DNA from: Wenyingzhuangia heitensis
GTDB taxonomy: Bacteria; Bacteroidota; Bacteroidia; Flavobacteriales; Flavobacteriaceae
Direction: 5' to 3'
DNA length: 64,000 nucleotides
NCBI RefSeq assembly: GCF_011762155.1
Contig: NZ_JAASQL010000001.1
Location: 1,674,001-1,738,000, forward strand
The position numbers were made by a program, and so were the translations under genes. Position 1 is the first letter of the stretch, and every line of letters starts with the position of its first letter. The notes under the pieces were generated by a model that was not told where the DNA came from, did no database searches, and worked only from the letters and a program-made list of their open reading frames with translations. Positions 1 to 7,081 of this stretch are shown here, one piece after another.

Positions 1-670
1 TAATTTACATGAGCTATTAATGTCTCATGTCTTGTTTTATCAAAAATTAAAAGATGAGGACAAGCTATTGTTTAGAGATAAAATAACAATATTTTTAAGC
101 AAGACTTATATAGAAACCATAGAGTTTAAAAGACAAGATATAGATATTGTTTTGGTGGCTGCAAGTGCTATAATTCCTGTTTTTTATTTCAAGGATTGGC
201 ACTACTCAAATTTATCTTCAGTGATTATCTATCCTAATAATTTTAGTGAAGATTTAAATTTTATAGAAGGAAATAGAAACATTGGTGGTTTGGTAGGAAC
301 AGGTAGGTTTAAAAATCAAATGATTTTATCACGCAGAGCATTACACCATGGTTTTGCCAATAAAACGGATAAAGGAAATACTGGAATTCATGAATTTATT
401 CATTTGATAGATAAAATGGACGGAGATACAGATGGGATTCCAAAATTATTATTATCAAATACATATCTAATCCCTTGGTTAAATTTAATTCACAAAGAAA
501 TAGAGCACATAAATAATAATGAGTCGGATATTAGAGCCTATGGAGGAACCAATCAGCAAGAATTTTTTGCCGTTGTATCCGAGTACTTTTTTGAACGTCC
601 AGACCTACTCAAAGAAAAACATCCAGATTTGTATAAAATGATGGAAATGTGTTTTTGTAAACAGAATTAA
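1..670 (+). CDS. MtfA-like zinc-dependent peptidase (M90 family), 5' end cut by window
   Basis: Probable zinc aminopeptidase of the MtfA/M90 family. Counting from the Met at position 20, the HEFIH motif (H124, E125, H128) fits the HExxH zinc site, and the preceding LVGTGRFKNQMILSRRAL block is typical of the family. The reading frame stays open to the window edge (first full codon at position 2), and family members normally carry another 30-50 N-terminal residues including a membrane segment. The gene therefore probably starts upstream and the Met at 20 is internal. In Escherichia coli MtfA acts with the Mlc repressor; no Mlc homologue is visible here, so the role is unknown. It is followed by the separate CoA-disulfide reductase promoter. 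Confidence 0.8.
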   Translation, partial: NLHELLMSHVLFYQKLKDEDKLLFRDKITIFLSKTYIETIEFKRQDIDIVLVAASAIIPVFYFKDWHYSNLSSVIIYPNNFSEDLNFIEGNRNIGGLVGTGRFKNQMILSRRALHHGFANKTDKGNTGIHEFIHLIDKMDGDTDGIPKLLLSNTYLIPWLNLIHKEIEHINNNESDIRAYGGTNQQEFFAVVSEYFFERPDLLKEKHPDLYKMMEMCFCKQN

Positions 671-706
671 AATACTATTTACTCCTTTATGTGACTTTTG
701 TTACTG

Positions 707-734
707 TTGTTTTTTTAATTGACGATTACATTTG
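707..734 (+). promoter_or_regulatory. Flavobacterial sigma-A-type promoter of the CoA-disulfide reductase gene
   Basis: A TTG (707-709), 17 bases, then TACATTTG (727-734) match the Bacteroidota -33/-7 consensus TTG...TAnnTTTG. The Met codon at 755 lies 20 bases after the -7 box. This rules out the upstream in-frame TTG at 719 as the start, because it lies inside the promoter. Confidence 0.6.
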
Positions 735-754
735 TCATAAGAAAAACATACAAC

Positions 755-2413
755 ATGAACTTAGATATTATAGTAATAGGAGGTTTATCTGCAGGTCCCT
801 CTGCAGCAGCCAAAGCAAGAAGACAAAATGAAAATGCAAACATTAAAATGTTTGAAAAATGCAAGAATATAAGTTATGCTACTTGTGGAATTCCATATGC
901 TTTGTCTGGAGTTATAAAAACTAGAGAAAAATTATTGGTTGTAGAAGCCGATTTACTTAGAAATAGATTTAATATTGATGTGTGTTTAGAAGAAGAAGTA
1001 ATTGAAATTTTACCAGAAGAACATAAAGTAATCACCACCAAATCAACCTATACCTATGATAAATTGGTATTTACTACAGGTGCAAAAACGATTGTTCCCA
1101 AAATTATCAACCTAGAAAAAGCAACCAATTGGTCTCCTTGTAGAACCTTAGAAGATTTTGATAAAATTATGCAGAAAGGAGCTATAGATAAGGCTGAGCA
1201 TATTACCATTATGGGGGCTGGTTTAATTGGAGTTGAAGTTGTTGAAAACCTAATAGAACTAGGGAAAAAAGTAACTTTAATAGAGGGAGGAGATGGTGTT
1301 TTACCTATGTGGTCTTCAAAATTTAGAAAATTTGCTCAAAATACTCTTGAAGAGCATGGAGTAGAAGTGATTACAAACACATTTGTTAAAGAGGTTGATG
1401 TAAAAAAAGGAAAAATAACGTCTGTATTGACTCCTTTAAAAAAGGTAGTAACAGATTTTGTAATTATGAGTGTGGGTATAAAACCCAATACAGATTTATT
1501 AGTCTCTAAAGGGGCAGCTCATTTAAAAAATGGAGCGTTAACAGTAAATGAAAAAATGGAAACATCTGTACCAGATATTTATGCTGCTGGAGATTGTGCA
1601 AGTATAAAAAACACGTTAACCAACGAGCATGATTATTTACCATTAGGAACGCATTCTAATAAAGGAGGTAGAACAGCAGGTGCCAATGCAGCAGGAGGGA
1701 ATGAGAATTTTAAAGGAGGGTATAAAACAGCCATCATACAAGTATTTCAAAATACATTGGGGAGAACAGGTTTATCTTTAGATTATTTAAAGAGCAATAA
1801 TTATGATTTTAAAGTTAGCTTGATAGTTGCGGGAGCTACACCAGGTTATTTTCCAAATCAAAAAGACTTGATAATTGAAATTTATTATGATGCTAAAACA
1901 GGAAAAATATTGGGTTGTGAAGCTTTTGGTGAACATGGAGTAGATAAGAGAGTAGATGTAATGAGTACAGCAATTTATGGAGGGTTAACCATAGAAGATT
2001 TACCTAATTTAGACTTAGCATATGCTCCACCTTTTTCGCCAGCAAAAGATCCGGTAGTGGTTGCTGGTTTTGTGAGTAACAATTCTTTTCATAATGATTA
2101 TAAAGAAATTTCTGTAGAGGAGCTACAATCTAAAATTAATAAGAATTCAAATATCCAAATTATAGACGTAAGAGCTAAAAACGAAGTAGAAAGTTTTGGA
2201 GCAATCCCCAACAGCATCAATATTTCATTAGATATTATAAGAAATTCTACAATAGAAATGCTTGATACAAGCAAAGAGACAGTTGTGTACTGTGCTAAAG
2301 GAATGCGTGGTTATTTGGCAAGTTTACAATTGAAACACAAAGGATTTACCAATATTAAAAATCTATCAGGAGGTTTTAAAATATGGAGTACATTATATCC
2401 AGTTAAAGAATAA
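755..2413 (+). CDS. CoA-disulfide reductase / rhodanese fusion (CoADR-Rhd)
   Basis: FAD- and NAD(P)H-dependent oxidoreductase of the CoADR/persulfide reductase type, 552 residues. The N-terminal Rossmann motif VIGGLSAGPSAAA binds FAD. The single redox cysteine C44 lies in YATCGIPYALSG, the signature of the single-cysteine CoADR group. A second nucleotide motif (MGAGLIGVEV) is near residue 155, and the FAD motif AAGDCA follows. The last ~100 residues are a rhodanese domain with active cysteine C513 in VYCAKGMRG. Fusions of this kind reduce CoA disulfide, CoA persulfide or polysulfide. The start at 755 is chosen because the promoter covers the upstream TTG. The sulfur-related DsrE-like gene follows two genes later. 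Confidence 0.88.
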   Translation: MNLDIIVIGGLSAGPSAAAKARRQNENANIKMFEKCKNISYATCGIPYALSGVIKTREKLLVVEADLLRNRFNIDVCLEEEVIEILPEEHKVITTKSTYTYDKLVFTTGAKTIVPKIINLEKATNWSPCRTLEDFDKIMQKGAIDKAEHITIMGAGLIGVEVVENLIELGKKVTLIEGGDGVLPMWSSKFRKFAQNTLEEHGVEVITNTFVKEVDVKKGKITSVLTPLKKVVTDFVIMSVGIKPNTDLLVSKGAAHLKNGALTVNEKMETSVPDIYAAGDCASIKNTLTNEHDYLPLGTHSNKGGRTAGANAAGGNENFKGGYKTAIIQVFQNTLGRTGLSLDYLKSNNYDFKVSLIVAGATPGYFPNQKDLIIEIYYDAKTGKILGCEAFGEHGVDKRVDVMSTAIYGGLTIEDLPNLDLAYAPPFSPAKDPVVVAGFVSNNSFHNDYKEISVEELQSKINKNSNIQIIDVRAKNEVESFGAIPNSINISLDIIRNSTIEMLDTSKETVVYCAKGMRGYLASLQLKHKGFTNIKNLSGGFKIWSTLYPVKE

Positions 2414-2425
2414 GTTGATTTTGTG

Positions 2426-2454
2426 AATCCCTCTAAAATTATTTTAGAGGGATT
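2426..2454 (+). terminator. Rho-independent terminator after the CoADR gene
   Basis: Perfect 13-bp stem (2426-2438 with 2442-2454) with a 3-base loop, ending in TCTTTTAT. It lies 13 bases after the stop codon. Confidence 0.75.
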
Positions 2455-2519
2455 TCTTTTATACAAAATAAGATTTACTGTAAGGACTAAATATTTTATC
2501 GAACTAATTAGAAAATATA

Positions 2520-2551
2520 ACCGAACGTTTGTTCTGAAATATGTACATTTG
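2520..2551 (+). promoter_or_regulatory. tetR promoter with candidate TetR operator
   Basis: The -7-like box TACATTTG (2544-2551) ends 4 bases before the chosen Met codon at 2556, so the mRNA may be nearly leaderless. Just upstream, ACCGAACGTTTGTT (2520-2533) is an imperfect palindrome (10 of 14 positions symmetric) of the ACCGAA(C/T)GTT type. A related copy precedes the DsrE-like gene at 3138-3151. No good -33 TTG was found at the right spacing. Autoregulation by the TetR protein is inferred. Confidence 0.5.
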
Positions 2552-2555
2552 TTAT

Positions 2556-3116
2556 ATGAGACCACAAAAAGTAAATGATGTTGAGTTACTAAGTAGATTA
2601 ATGTCAGTAATTAGATCTAAAGGATATGATGGAGCGAGTTTAAATGACTTGGCAGCAGTATCGGGTTTAAAAAAAGCTAGTTTGTACCATAGATTTCCAG
2701 GAGGTAAAAAAGATATTGTTTTAGCAGTTCTAGGTTATGTAGACGATTGGTTTGTAAAACATATTCAAGAAATTGTATATGCTAAAGATATTTCTAAAGA
2801 AGACAAATTGTCTCGAGTTTTAAATAGCATTAATGAATTGTATGCTTGCGGACTAGAGTCTTGTATTGTTGGAGCCCTAACTTTAGGAGGAGGAATTTCT
2901 CTTTTCACAAATGAATTGAAAACAGGAATAGAAAGTTGGTTAGACTGTTTTTCTAAAATAGGTACTGATTTTGGTTACGATAAAGAAGAATCAAATCAAA
3001 AAGCAATACAAGTTTTGGTCAAAATACAAGGATCCCTTATTGTATCTAAAGCCTGCGGAAGTACACATCCGTTTAATGAATCTATAAAAGAAATTAAGGA
3101 ATTATATATTTCTTAG
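2556..3116 (+). CDS. TetR/AcrR-family transcriptional regulator
   Basis: Repressor-like protein of 186 residues. The N-terminal third is a TetR helix-turn-helix: RLMSVIRSKGYDGASLNDLA, then AAVSGLKKASLYHRFPGGKKD. The C-terminal ligand-binding half resembles the YxaF/LmrA branch. An upstream in-frame ATG at 2541 overlaps the -7 box, so the second Met at 2556 is preferred. Related palindromes lie in its own upstream region and before the next gene, suggesting that it controls itself and the downstream DsrE / FMN split-barrel / SnoaL genes. The ligand is unknown; reactive electrophiles or sulfur species are possible given the neighbours, but this is inference. Confidence 0.85.
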   Translation: MRPQKVNDVELLSRLMSVIRSKGYDGASLNDLAAVSGLKKASLYHRFPGGKKDIVLAVLGYVDDWFVKHIQEIVYAKDISKEDKLSRVLNSINELYACGLESCIVGALTLGGGISLFTNELKTGIESWLDCFSKIGTDFGYDKEESNQKAIQVLVKIQGSLIVSKACGSTHPFNESIKEIKELYIS

Positions 3117-3137
3117 TTTTTTTTAATATTTTATTTT

Positions 3138-3151
3138 ACCGAATGTTCTGT
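3138..3151 (+). promoter_or_regulatory. Second candidate TetR operator, upstream of the DsrE-like gene
   Basis: ACCGAATGTTCTGT is an imperfect palindrome (10 of 14 positions symmetric) and shares its left half ACCGAA and central GTT with the sequence at 2520-2533. It lies 31 bases before the DsrE-like start codon. Binding by the adjacent TetR protein is inferred. Confidence 0.45.
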
Positions 3152-3182
3152 AATTAAAATAATTAATAAATAAAAAAGTAAA

Positions 3183-3548
3183 ATGAGTAAAGTAGCAATT
3201 GTATTATTATCAGATCCAAAAACAGGAGCAGAAGAATCATTAGGAAGATTGTTTAATGCTTTAGCAGCCGTGTATGATTTTAAAGAATCAGGAGTAGCAG
3301 TAAAATTAATTTTTCAAGGAACTGGAACAAGATGGCCAGAAGTATTACAAAATGAAGAACACCCTGCTTACAAAGTGTTTAAAGCTGTAGAAGATAAAGT
3401 GGAAGGAGTTTCTAGTGCTTGTGCAGACGTTTGGGGAGCAAATCCATCTGGTTATGATCTTATTACGAATAACCCGTTGCCCAACACATCTGGAATTTCT
3501 AGTTATGCCAAATTAATTGAAGAGGGGTATACAGTTATCAATTTTTAA
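3183..3548 (+). CDS. DsrE-like family protein
   Basis: Small cytoplasmic protein of 121 residues with a DsrE/DsrF-like alpha/beta fold: VAIVLLSDPKTG at the start, the GVAVKLIFQGTGT strand-loop, and an alanine/cysteine-rich GVSSACADVWG segment. Family members often act as sulfur carriers or in persulfide handling, although many lack the transfer cysteine. Here the candidate cysteine is in SSACADVW. It lies between the TetR gene and an FMN split-barrel gene, with a candidate operator upstream and a strong hairpin right after it. The upstream CoADR-rhodanese gene makes a sulfur or thiol-redox role plausible but unproven. Confidence 0.75.
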   Translation: MSKVAIVLLSDPKTGAEESLGRLFNALAAVYDFKESGVAVKLIFQGTGTRWPEVLQNEEHPAYKVFKAVEDKVEGVSSACADVWGANPSGYDLITNNPLPNTSGISSYAKLIEEGYTVINF

Positions 3549-3554
3549 AAATAA

Positions 3555-3587
3555 AACACACCTATTTTTTATTAGAATAGGTGTGTT
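3555..3587 (+). terminator. Hairpin after the DsrE-like gene
   Basis: Perfect 12-bp stem (3555-3566 with 3576-3587) with a 9-base loop, starting 6 bases after the stop codon. No U-tract follows, so it may be a weak terminator, attenuator or 3'-end stabilizer between the two genes. Confidence 0.5.
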
Positions 3588-3605
3588 GAGCTAAAACAAA
3601 AAATT

Positions 3606-4532
3606 ATGTTTCATAAAGGAGAATTAGCATTTCAGAAAAAAATGGGAGTCGATCATATAGCTCATAAAGCAATTAAAATGATTTCTAATGAAATAATAAA
3701 AGGAGCAATTCCTTTTATAGAAAAGCAAACTATGGCTATTGTAAGTAGTCAGGATAAAGAGCAAAACGTATGGATTTCAATTTTATTAGGAGCAAATGGT
3801 TTTGTTGCTGTGCCAACTCCTAGTAGTTTGACTGTTAATTTGACAAAAATTGTGAGTGATAAAAAGGATGTTTTTTATAAAAACATACAACAACACACAC
3901 AAATAGGAACCTTATTTATAGAATTAGCTACAAGAAGAAGGTTAAGAGTTAATGGAGTTTTAACTGTTAATGGAGAGAATATCAATATTAAAGTGGAGGA
4001 ATCTTATCCCAATTGTCCAAAATATATTCAACAAAGAGATGTTCAATCACCCATAAATGCAAAACAAAATAGTTCAATACAAAAACATGGAAATGTGTTA
4101 ACGGATGCCCAAAAAGATTGGATCTTAAAAGCAGATACTTTATTTGTGGGAAGTGCAGGTTTGGATGGGAAATTGGATGCATCGCATAGAGGTGGTACTC
4201 CAGGTTTTATAGATATTATAGATGATAATATATTAAAAATTCCAGATTATAAAGGAAATAATATTTATAACACTTTTGGCAATTTTACAGAAAATTCAAA
4301 GGGGGGAGTTTTGTTTATAGATTTTGAAAATAAAAGTACGTTACAGCTAACAGGAACTTCAAAAATTATACATAATTTAAGCAACAAAGATGATTTATCT
4401 AAATCGGGAGGAACAGGTAGGTTTTGGTTTTTTAAAATTGATAAATGGATAGAAACTCAAAATCATCACAATTCCGAATGGAGTTTTATAAGTTATTCTA
4501 AATACAACCCAGAAGAAAATAAAAACACATAA
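3606..4532 (+). CDS. Pyridoxamine 5'-phosphate oxidase-like FMN-binding split-barrel protein
   Basis: Protein of 308 residues from the PNPOx-like superfamily. The N-terminal half (about 40-130) has the flavin-barrel pattern [20 protein letters not shown]. The C-terminal half repeats it as [20 protein letters not shown], followed by [18 protein letters not shown]. No signal peptide is seen. Such two-part proteins act on unidentified substrates; some reduce or sense oxidized cofactors. It is followed after one base by the SnoaL-like gene, so the two are probably co-transcribed. A true PdxH role is unlikely because the length and domain layout differ. Confidence 0.75.
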   Translation: MFHKGELAFQKKMGVDHIAHKAIKMISNEIIKGAIPFIEKQTMAIVSSQDKEQNVWISILLGANGFVAVPTPSSLTVNLTKIVSDKKDVFYKNIQQHTQIGTLFIELATRRRLRVNGVLTVNGENINIKVEESYPNCPKYIQQRDVQSPINAKQNSSIQKHGNVLTDAQKDWILKADTLFVGSAGLDGKLDASHRGGTPGFIDIIDDNILKIPDYKGNNIYNTFGNFTENSKGGVLFIDFENKSTLQLTGTSKIIHNLSNKDDLSKSGGTGRFWFFKIDKWIETQNHHNSEWSFISYSKYNPEENKNT

Positions 4533-4533
4533 A

Positions 4534-4947
4534 ATGGAACAAAAACACCCTTTACCGCCTTTTACAGCGGAAACAGCCCAACAAAAAATACAAATGGCAG
4601 AAAATGCCTGGAACTCTAAAAATCCACAAAAAGTAGCCATGGCTTACACAATAGATAGCGAATGGAGAAACAGAGATCAATTTGTAAACGGAAGAGAAGA
4701 AATAGAAGCTTTTTTGCAAGATAAATGGAAAAATGAATTGGATTATAAGTTAAAGAAAGAATTATGGGCTTTTAGAGAAAACCGAATTGCTGTTCGTTTT
4801 GAATACGAATACAGAAATGCATCAGGGCAATGGTTTCGTGCTTATGGAAACGAAAATTGGGAATTTGATGAAAACGGTTTCATGCAAAAGCGTTTTGCGA
4901 GTATTAATGATTTGGAAATACAAGAGAAAGATAGGAGACTAGTTTAA
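4534..4947 (+). CDS. SnoaL-like / DUF1348 nuclear-transport-factor-2 fold protein
   Basis: Protein of 137 residues. The sequence [20 protein letters not shown], then [20 protein letters not shown], is the typical start of DUF1348 proteins, with a helix that closes an alpha+beta barrel and the WRNR motif. The middle matches [20 protein letters not shown]. These small barrels bind or isomerize hydrophobic ligands, but no function is established for this subfamily. It ends the TetR-linked gene group and is followed by a bidirectional terminator shared with tRNA-Phe. Confidence 0.8.
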   Translation: MEQKHPLPPFTAETAQQKIQMAENAWNSKNPQKVAMAYTIDSEWRNRDQFVNGREEIEAFLQDKWKNELDYKLKKELWAFRENRIAVRFEYEYRNASGQWFRAYGNENWEFDENGFMQKRFASINDLEIQEKDRRLV

Positions 4948-4961
4948 CTTAATAAAAACAA

Positions 4962-4991
4962 AAAAACCACAACAATTAAGTTGTGGTTTTT
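4962..4991. terminator. Bidirectional terminator between the SnoaL-like gene and tRNA-Phe
   Basis: Perfect 12-bp stem (4962-4973 with 4980-4991) with a 6-base loop. T-rich runs lie on the 3' side in both directions, the stronger on the minus strand, where it would end tRNA-Phe transcription. Confidence 0.75.
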
Positions 4992-4995
4992 GTTG

Positions 4996-5068
4996 TGGTG
5001 CCTCCAGGAATCGAACCAGGGACACAAGGATTTTCAGTCCTTTGCTCTACCAACTGAGCTAAGGCACC
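4996..5068 (-). tRNA. tRNA-Phe (anticodon GAA)
   Basis: A 73-base cloverleaf can be folded on the minus strand: acceptor stem GGTGCCT/AGGCACC with discriminator A, D-arm GCTC-AGTTGGTAGA-GAGC type, anticodon loop CTGAAAA with GAA, and a T-arm with GGTTCGATTCC. The 3' CCA is not encoded, as is usual in this phylum. Confidence 0.95.
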
Positions 5069-5215
5069 ATGCTTAACTTAGCGGTTGCAAAAATAAACTT
5101 TTTTATAGATAAATAAAGGAATTTAAAGGAAAAATAATAGTTTTTTTTAAGGATTATAATATCTATTTCATAATGAGGTTTTTAGCTAATCATTTTTTTT
5201 GATAGTACTTTATTT

Positions 5216-5246
5216 TTGTCAAACCCGTAAGTTAACGGTACTTTTG
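5216..5246 (+). promoter_or_regulatory. bshA promoter
   Basis: TTG (5216-5218), a 20-base spacer and TACTTTTG (5239-5246) fit the flavobacterial consensus. The start codon lies 26 bases after the -7 box. Confidence 0.6.
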
Positions 5247-5272
5247 CGTACATATATAGAAACTATTTTAAT

Positions 5273-6409
5273 ATGCGTATAGGAGTTGTTTGTTATCCTA
5301 CTTTTGGAGGAAGTGGTGTGGTAGCTACAGAAATAGGAATGGCTTTGGCTAATAAAGGTTATGAAGTACACTTTATTACCTATAATTTACCTGTTAGGTT
5401 AGATTTAATTTCTAGTGGAATTCATTTTCATCAGGTGCAAATAGAAGAATATTCTTTGTTTCATTATCAACCGTATGAACTTGCGTTGTCTAGTAAAATG
5501 GTACAAGTAGCAGAAAAATACAATTTAGAATTATTGCATGTACATTATGCAATTCCGCACGCGTATGCTGCCTATATGGCCAAACAAATGTTGCGAGAAA
5601 AAGGGATAGATATTAGAGTGGTTACTACACTACATGGTACTGATATTACTTTGGTAGGAAGTCACCCCAATTATAAAACAGCAGTTGAGTTTAGCATCAA
5701 TCATTCGGATGTGGTGACTACAGTTTCTAAAAGTTTAAGAGATGATACCTATCGTTTGTTTGACATAAATAGAGAGATTGAAGTTGTTTATAATTTTATT
5801 GAAATTGATAAATATGCAAAACACCCTATGGGAGGTGAAGATTGCGAAAGAGGAAGCATAGCTACTGAAGATGAATTTATTTTGACTCATATAAGTAATT
5901 ATAGACCTGTTAAGAGAGCTAAAGATGTAATAAAAATATTTGCTAAAGTTTTAGAAAAAAAGCCTGCAAAATTGATGTTGGTAGGTCAGGGGCCAGATAT
6001 GGTAGAGGTAAAACAATTAGCGAGAGAATTAGGAGTTTATGATAAAATTTTATTTTTAGGAAATAGTTTAGAAGTAAACAAAATATTATGTTATTCGGAT
6101 GTGTTTATCTTACCCTCTAAGTCTGAAAGTTTTGGATTGGCTGCATTAGAAGCAATGGCTGCTAGAACTCCTGTTATATCTACAAACACAGGAGGATTAC
6201 CCGAAGTTAATATACATGGAGTTACAGGTTTTTTAAGCGATGTAAAAGATGTAAATGATATGGCTAAAAATACTCTAAAGTTAATTGAAACAAGAGATAT
6301 TTTAGAAGGCTATAAACAGAATGCGTTTGAAAGAGCTAAGACCTTTAGTATAGATCAAGTATTGCCACAATACGAAGCTATTTATAAAAGTTTGGTAGTA
6401 CCAGCTTAG
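5273..6409 (+). CDS. bshA: N-acetyl-alpha-D-glucosaminyl L-malate synthase BshA
   Basis: GT4-family glycosyltransferase of 378 residues that joins UDP-GlcNAc and L-malate in the first step of bacillithiol synthesis, in the cytoplasm. The N-terminal CYPTFGGSGVVATEIGMAL, the HVHYAIPHAYAAYMA segment, VVTTLHGTDITLVG, and the C-terminal donor-site SESFGLAALEAMAARTPV with the GGLPEV loop are all characteristic of BshA. It has its own promoter and terminator and stands alone; bshB and bshC are not in the window. It suggests the cell uses bacillithiol as its main low-molecular thiol, in keeping with the redox genes upstream. Confidence 0.93.
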   Translation: MRIGVVCYPTFGGSGVVATEIGMALANKGYEVHFITYNLPVRLDLISSGIHFHQVQIEEYSLFHYQPYELALSSKMVQVAEKYNLELLHVHYAIPHAYAAYMAKQMLREKGIDIRVVTTLHGTDITLVGSHPNYKTAVEFSINHSDVVTTVSKSLRDDTYRLFDINREIEVVYNFIEIDKYAKHPMGGEDCERGSIATEDEFILTHISNYRPVKRAKDVIKIFAKVLEKKPAKLMLVGQGPDMVEVKQLARELGVYDKILFLGNSLEVNKILCYSDVFILPSKSESFGLAALEAMAARTPVISTNTGGLPEVNIHGVTGFLSDVKDVNDMAKNTLKLIETRDILEGYKQNAFERAKTFSIDQVLPQYEAIYKSLVVPA

Positions 6410-6440
6410 AATAAAGATATGAGTACTTGATATATAAAAT

Positions 6441-6478
6441 AAAAAAGGTCTTCATAAAATATTATGAAGACCTTTTTT
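6441..6478. terminator. Bidirectional terminator between bshA and the convergent membrane protein gene
   Basis: Perfect 17-bp stem (6441-6457 with 6462-6478) with a 4-base loop, A-rich on one side and T-rich on the other. It can serve both converging genes. Confidence 0.85.
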
Positions 6479-6500
6479 GTGAGTGATATAGATTGTATAA

Positions 6501-7016
6501 TTAGATCTTTTTCATCTGATCTTTCATCAATTTAATTTGATCTGCTAACATACCGTGTTTGTCTAATTTTTTAGCCTCGTTTAAAAGCGTTGTTGCTTCT
6601 CTTTTTCTACGCTTACTCATAGCAATACCGGCTAAGTTTAATTTAGCCATGGCAACATCATGTCCCATACGTAAACCTAAACCTAAAGCTTTTTTTAATA
6701 ACTTTTCTCCTTGAGTCATATTTCTTTGTACAACCATTAATCCTTGTAGGTAATAAAAATAGGCTTGTTGAGAAGTGATTAAAGCCATTTCTGGTTTTTT
6801 TATTTTATTTAACCATTTTTCTGTTCCTTCTAAATTTTGTTTTCTCATTTGTAAAAATGCCAATAATAAAATTTCATTTTTAAAATATAAAAAGACAAAG
6901 ATTCCTGCTAATAATAGTAACAAAATACCGTTCCCGATATTTTCATCAATAAATTGTAAAACAGCTAATACTGTTACTAATGCTGCTATAACTAATTTTA
7001 AATACTTGTGAAACAT
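6501..7016 (-). CDS. Small membrane protein with TPR-like C-terminal region, function unknown
   Basis: Protein of 171 residues. Two hydrophobic helices near the N terminus (about 7-22 and 29-45) are followed by a cytoplasmic helical part that looks like two or three degenerate TPR units: ALITSQQAYFYYLQGLMVVQ, NMTQGEKLLKKALGLGLRMG, then DVAMAKLNLAGIAMSKRRKR. I do not recognise a named family beyond this. It could be a membrane-anchored scaffold. It is a single gene just downstream, in transcription order, of the ccsBA gene (7082-10288), from which a 65-base gap separates it. Confidence 0.6.
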   Translation of the reverse strand: MFHKYLKLVIAALVTVLAVLQFIDENIGNGILLLLLAGIFVFLYFKNEILLLAFLQMRKQNLEGTEKWLNKIKKPEMALITSQQAYFYYLQGLMVVQRNMTQGEKLLKKALGLGLRMGHDVAMAKLNLAGIAMSKRRKREATTLLNEAKKLDKHGMLADQIKLMKDQMKKI

Positions 7017-7081
7017 GTTAGTTGTTTGTGATTATAAGATTTGCGAATTTACATTTTTAATAGCAGATTTAATAATCCTAT

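Noticed and set aside
719-754. TTG start for the CoA-disulfide reductase
   Set aside because: It lies inside the promoter between the -33 and -7 boxes. The Met at 755 starts directly before the FAD-binding motif.
4996-5068. tRNA-Phe as an integration site for a mobile element
   Set aside because: No integrase nearby and no duplicate of the tRNA 3' end noticed. The flanking genes look ordinary.
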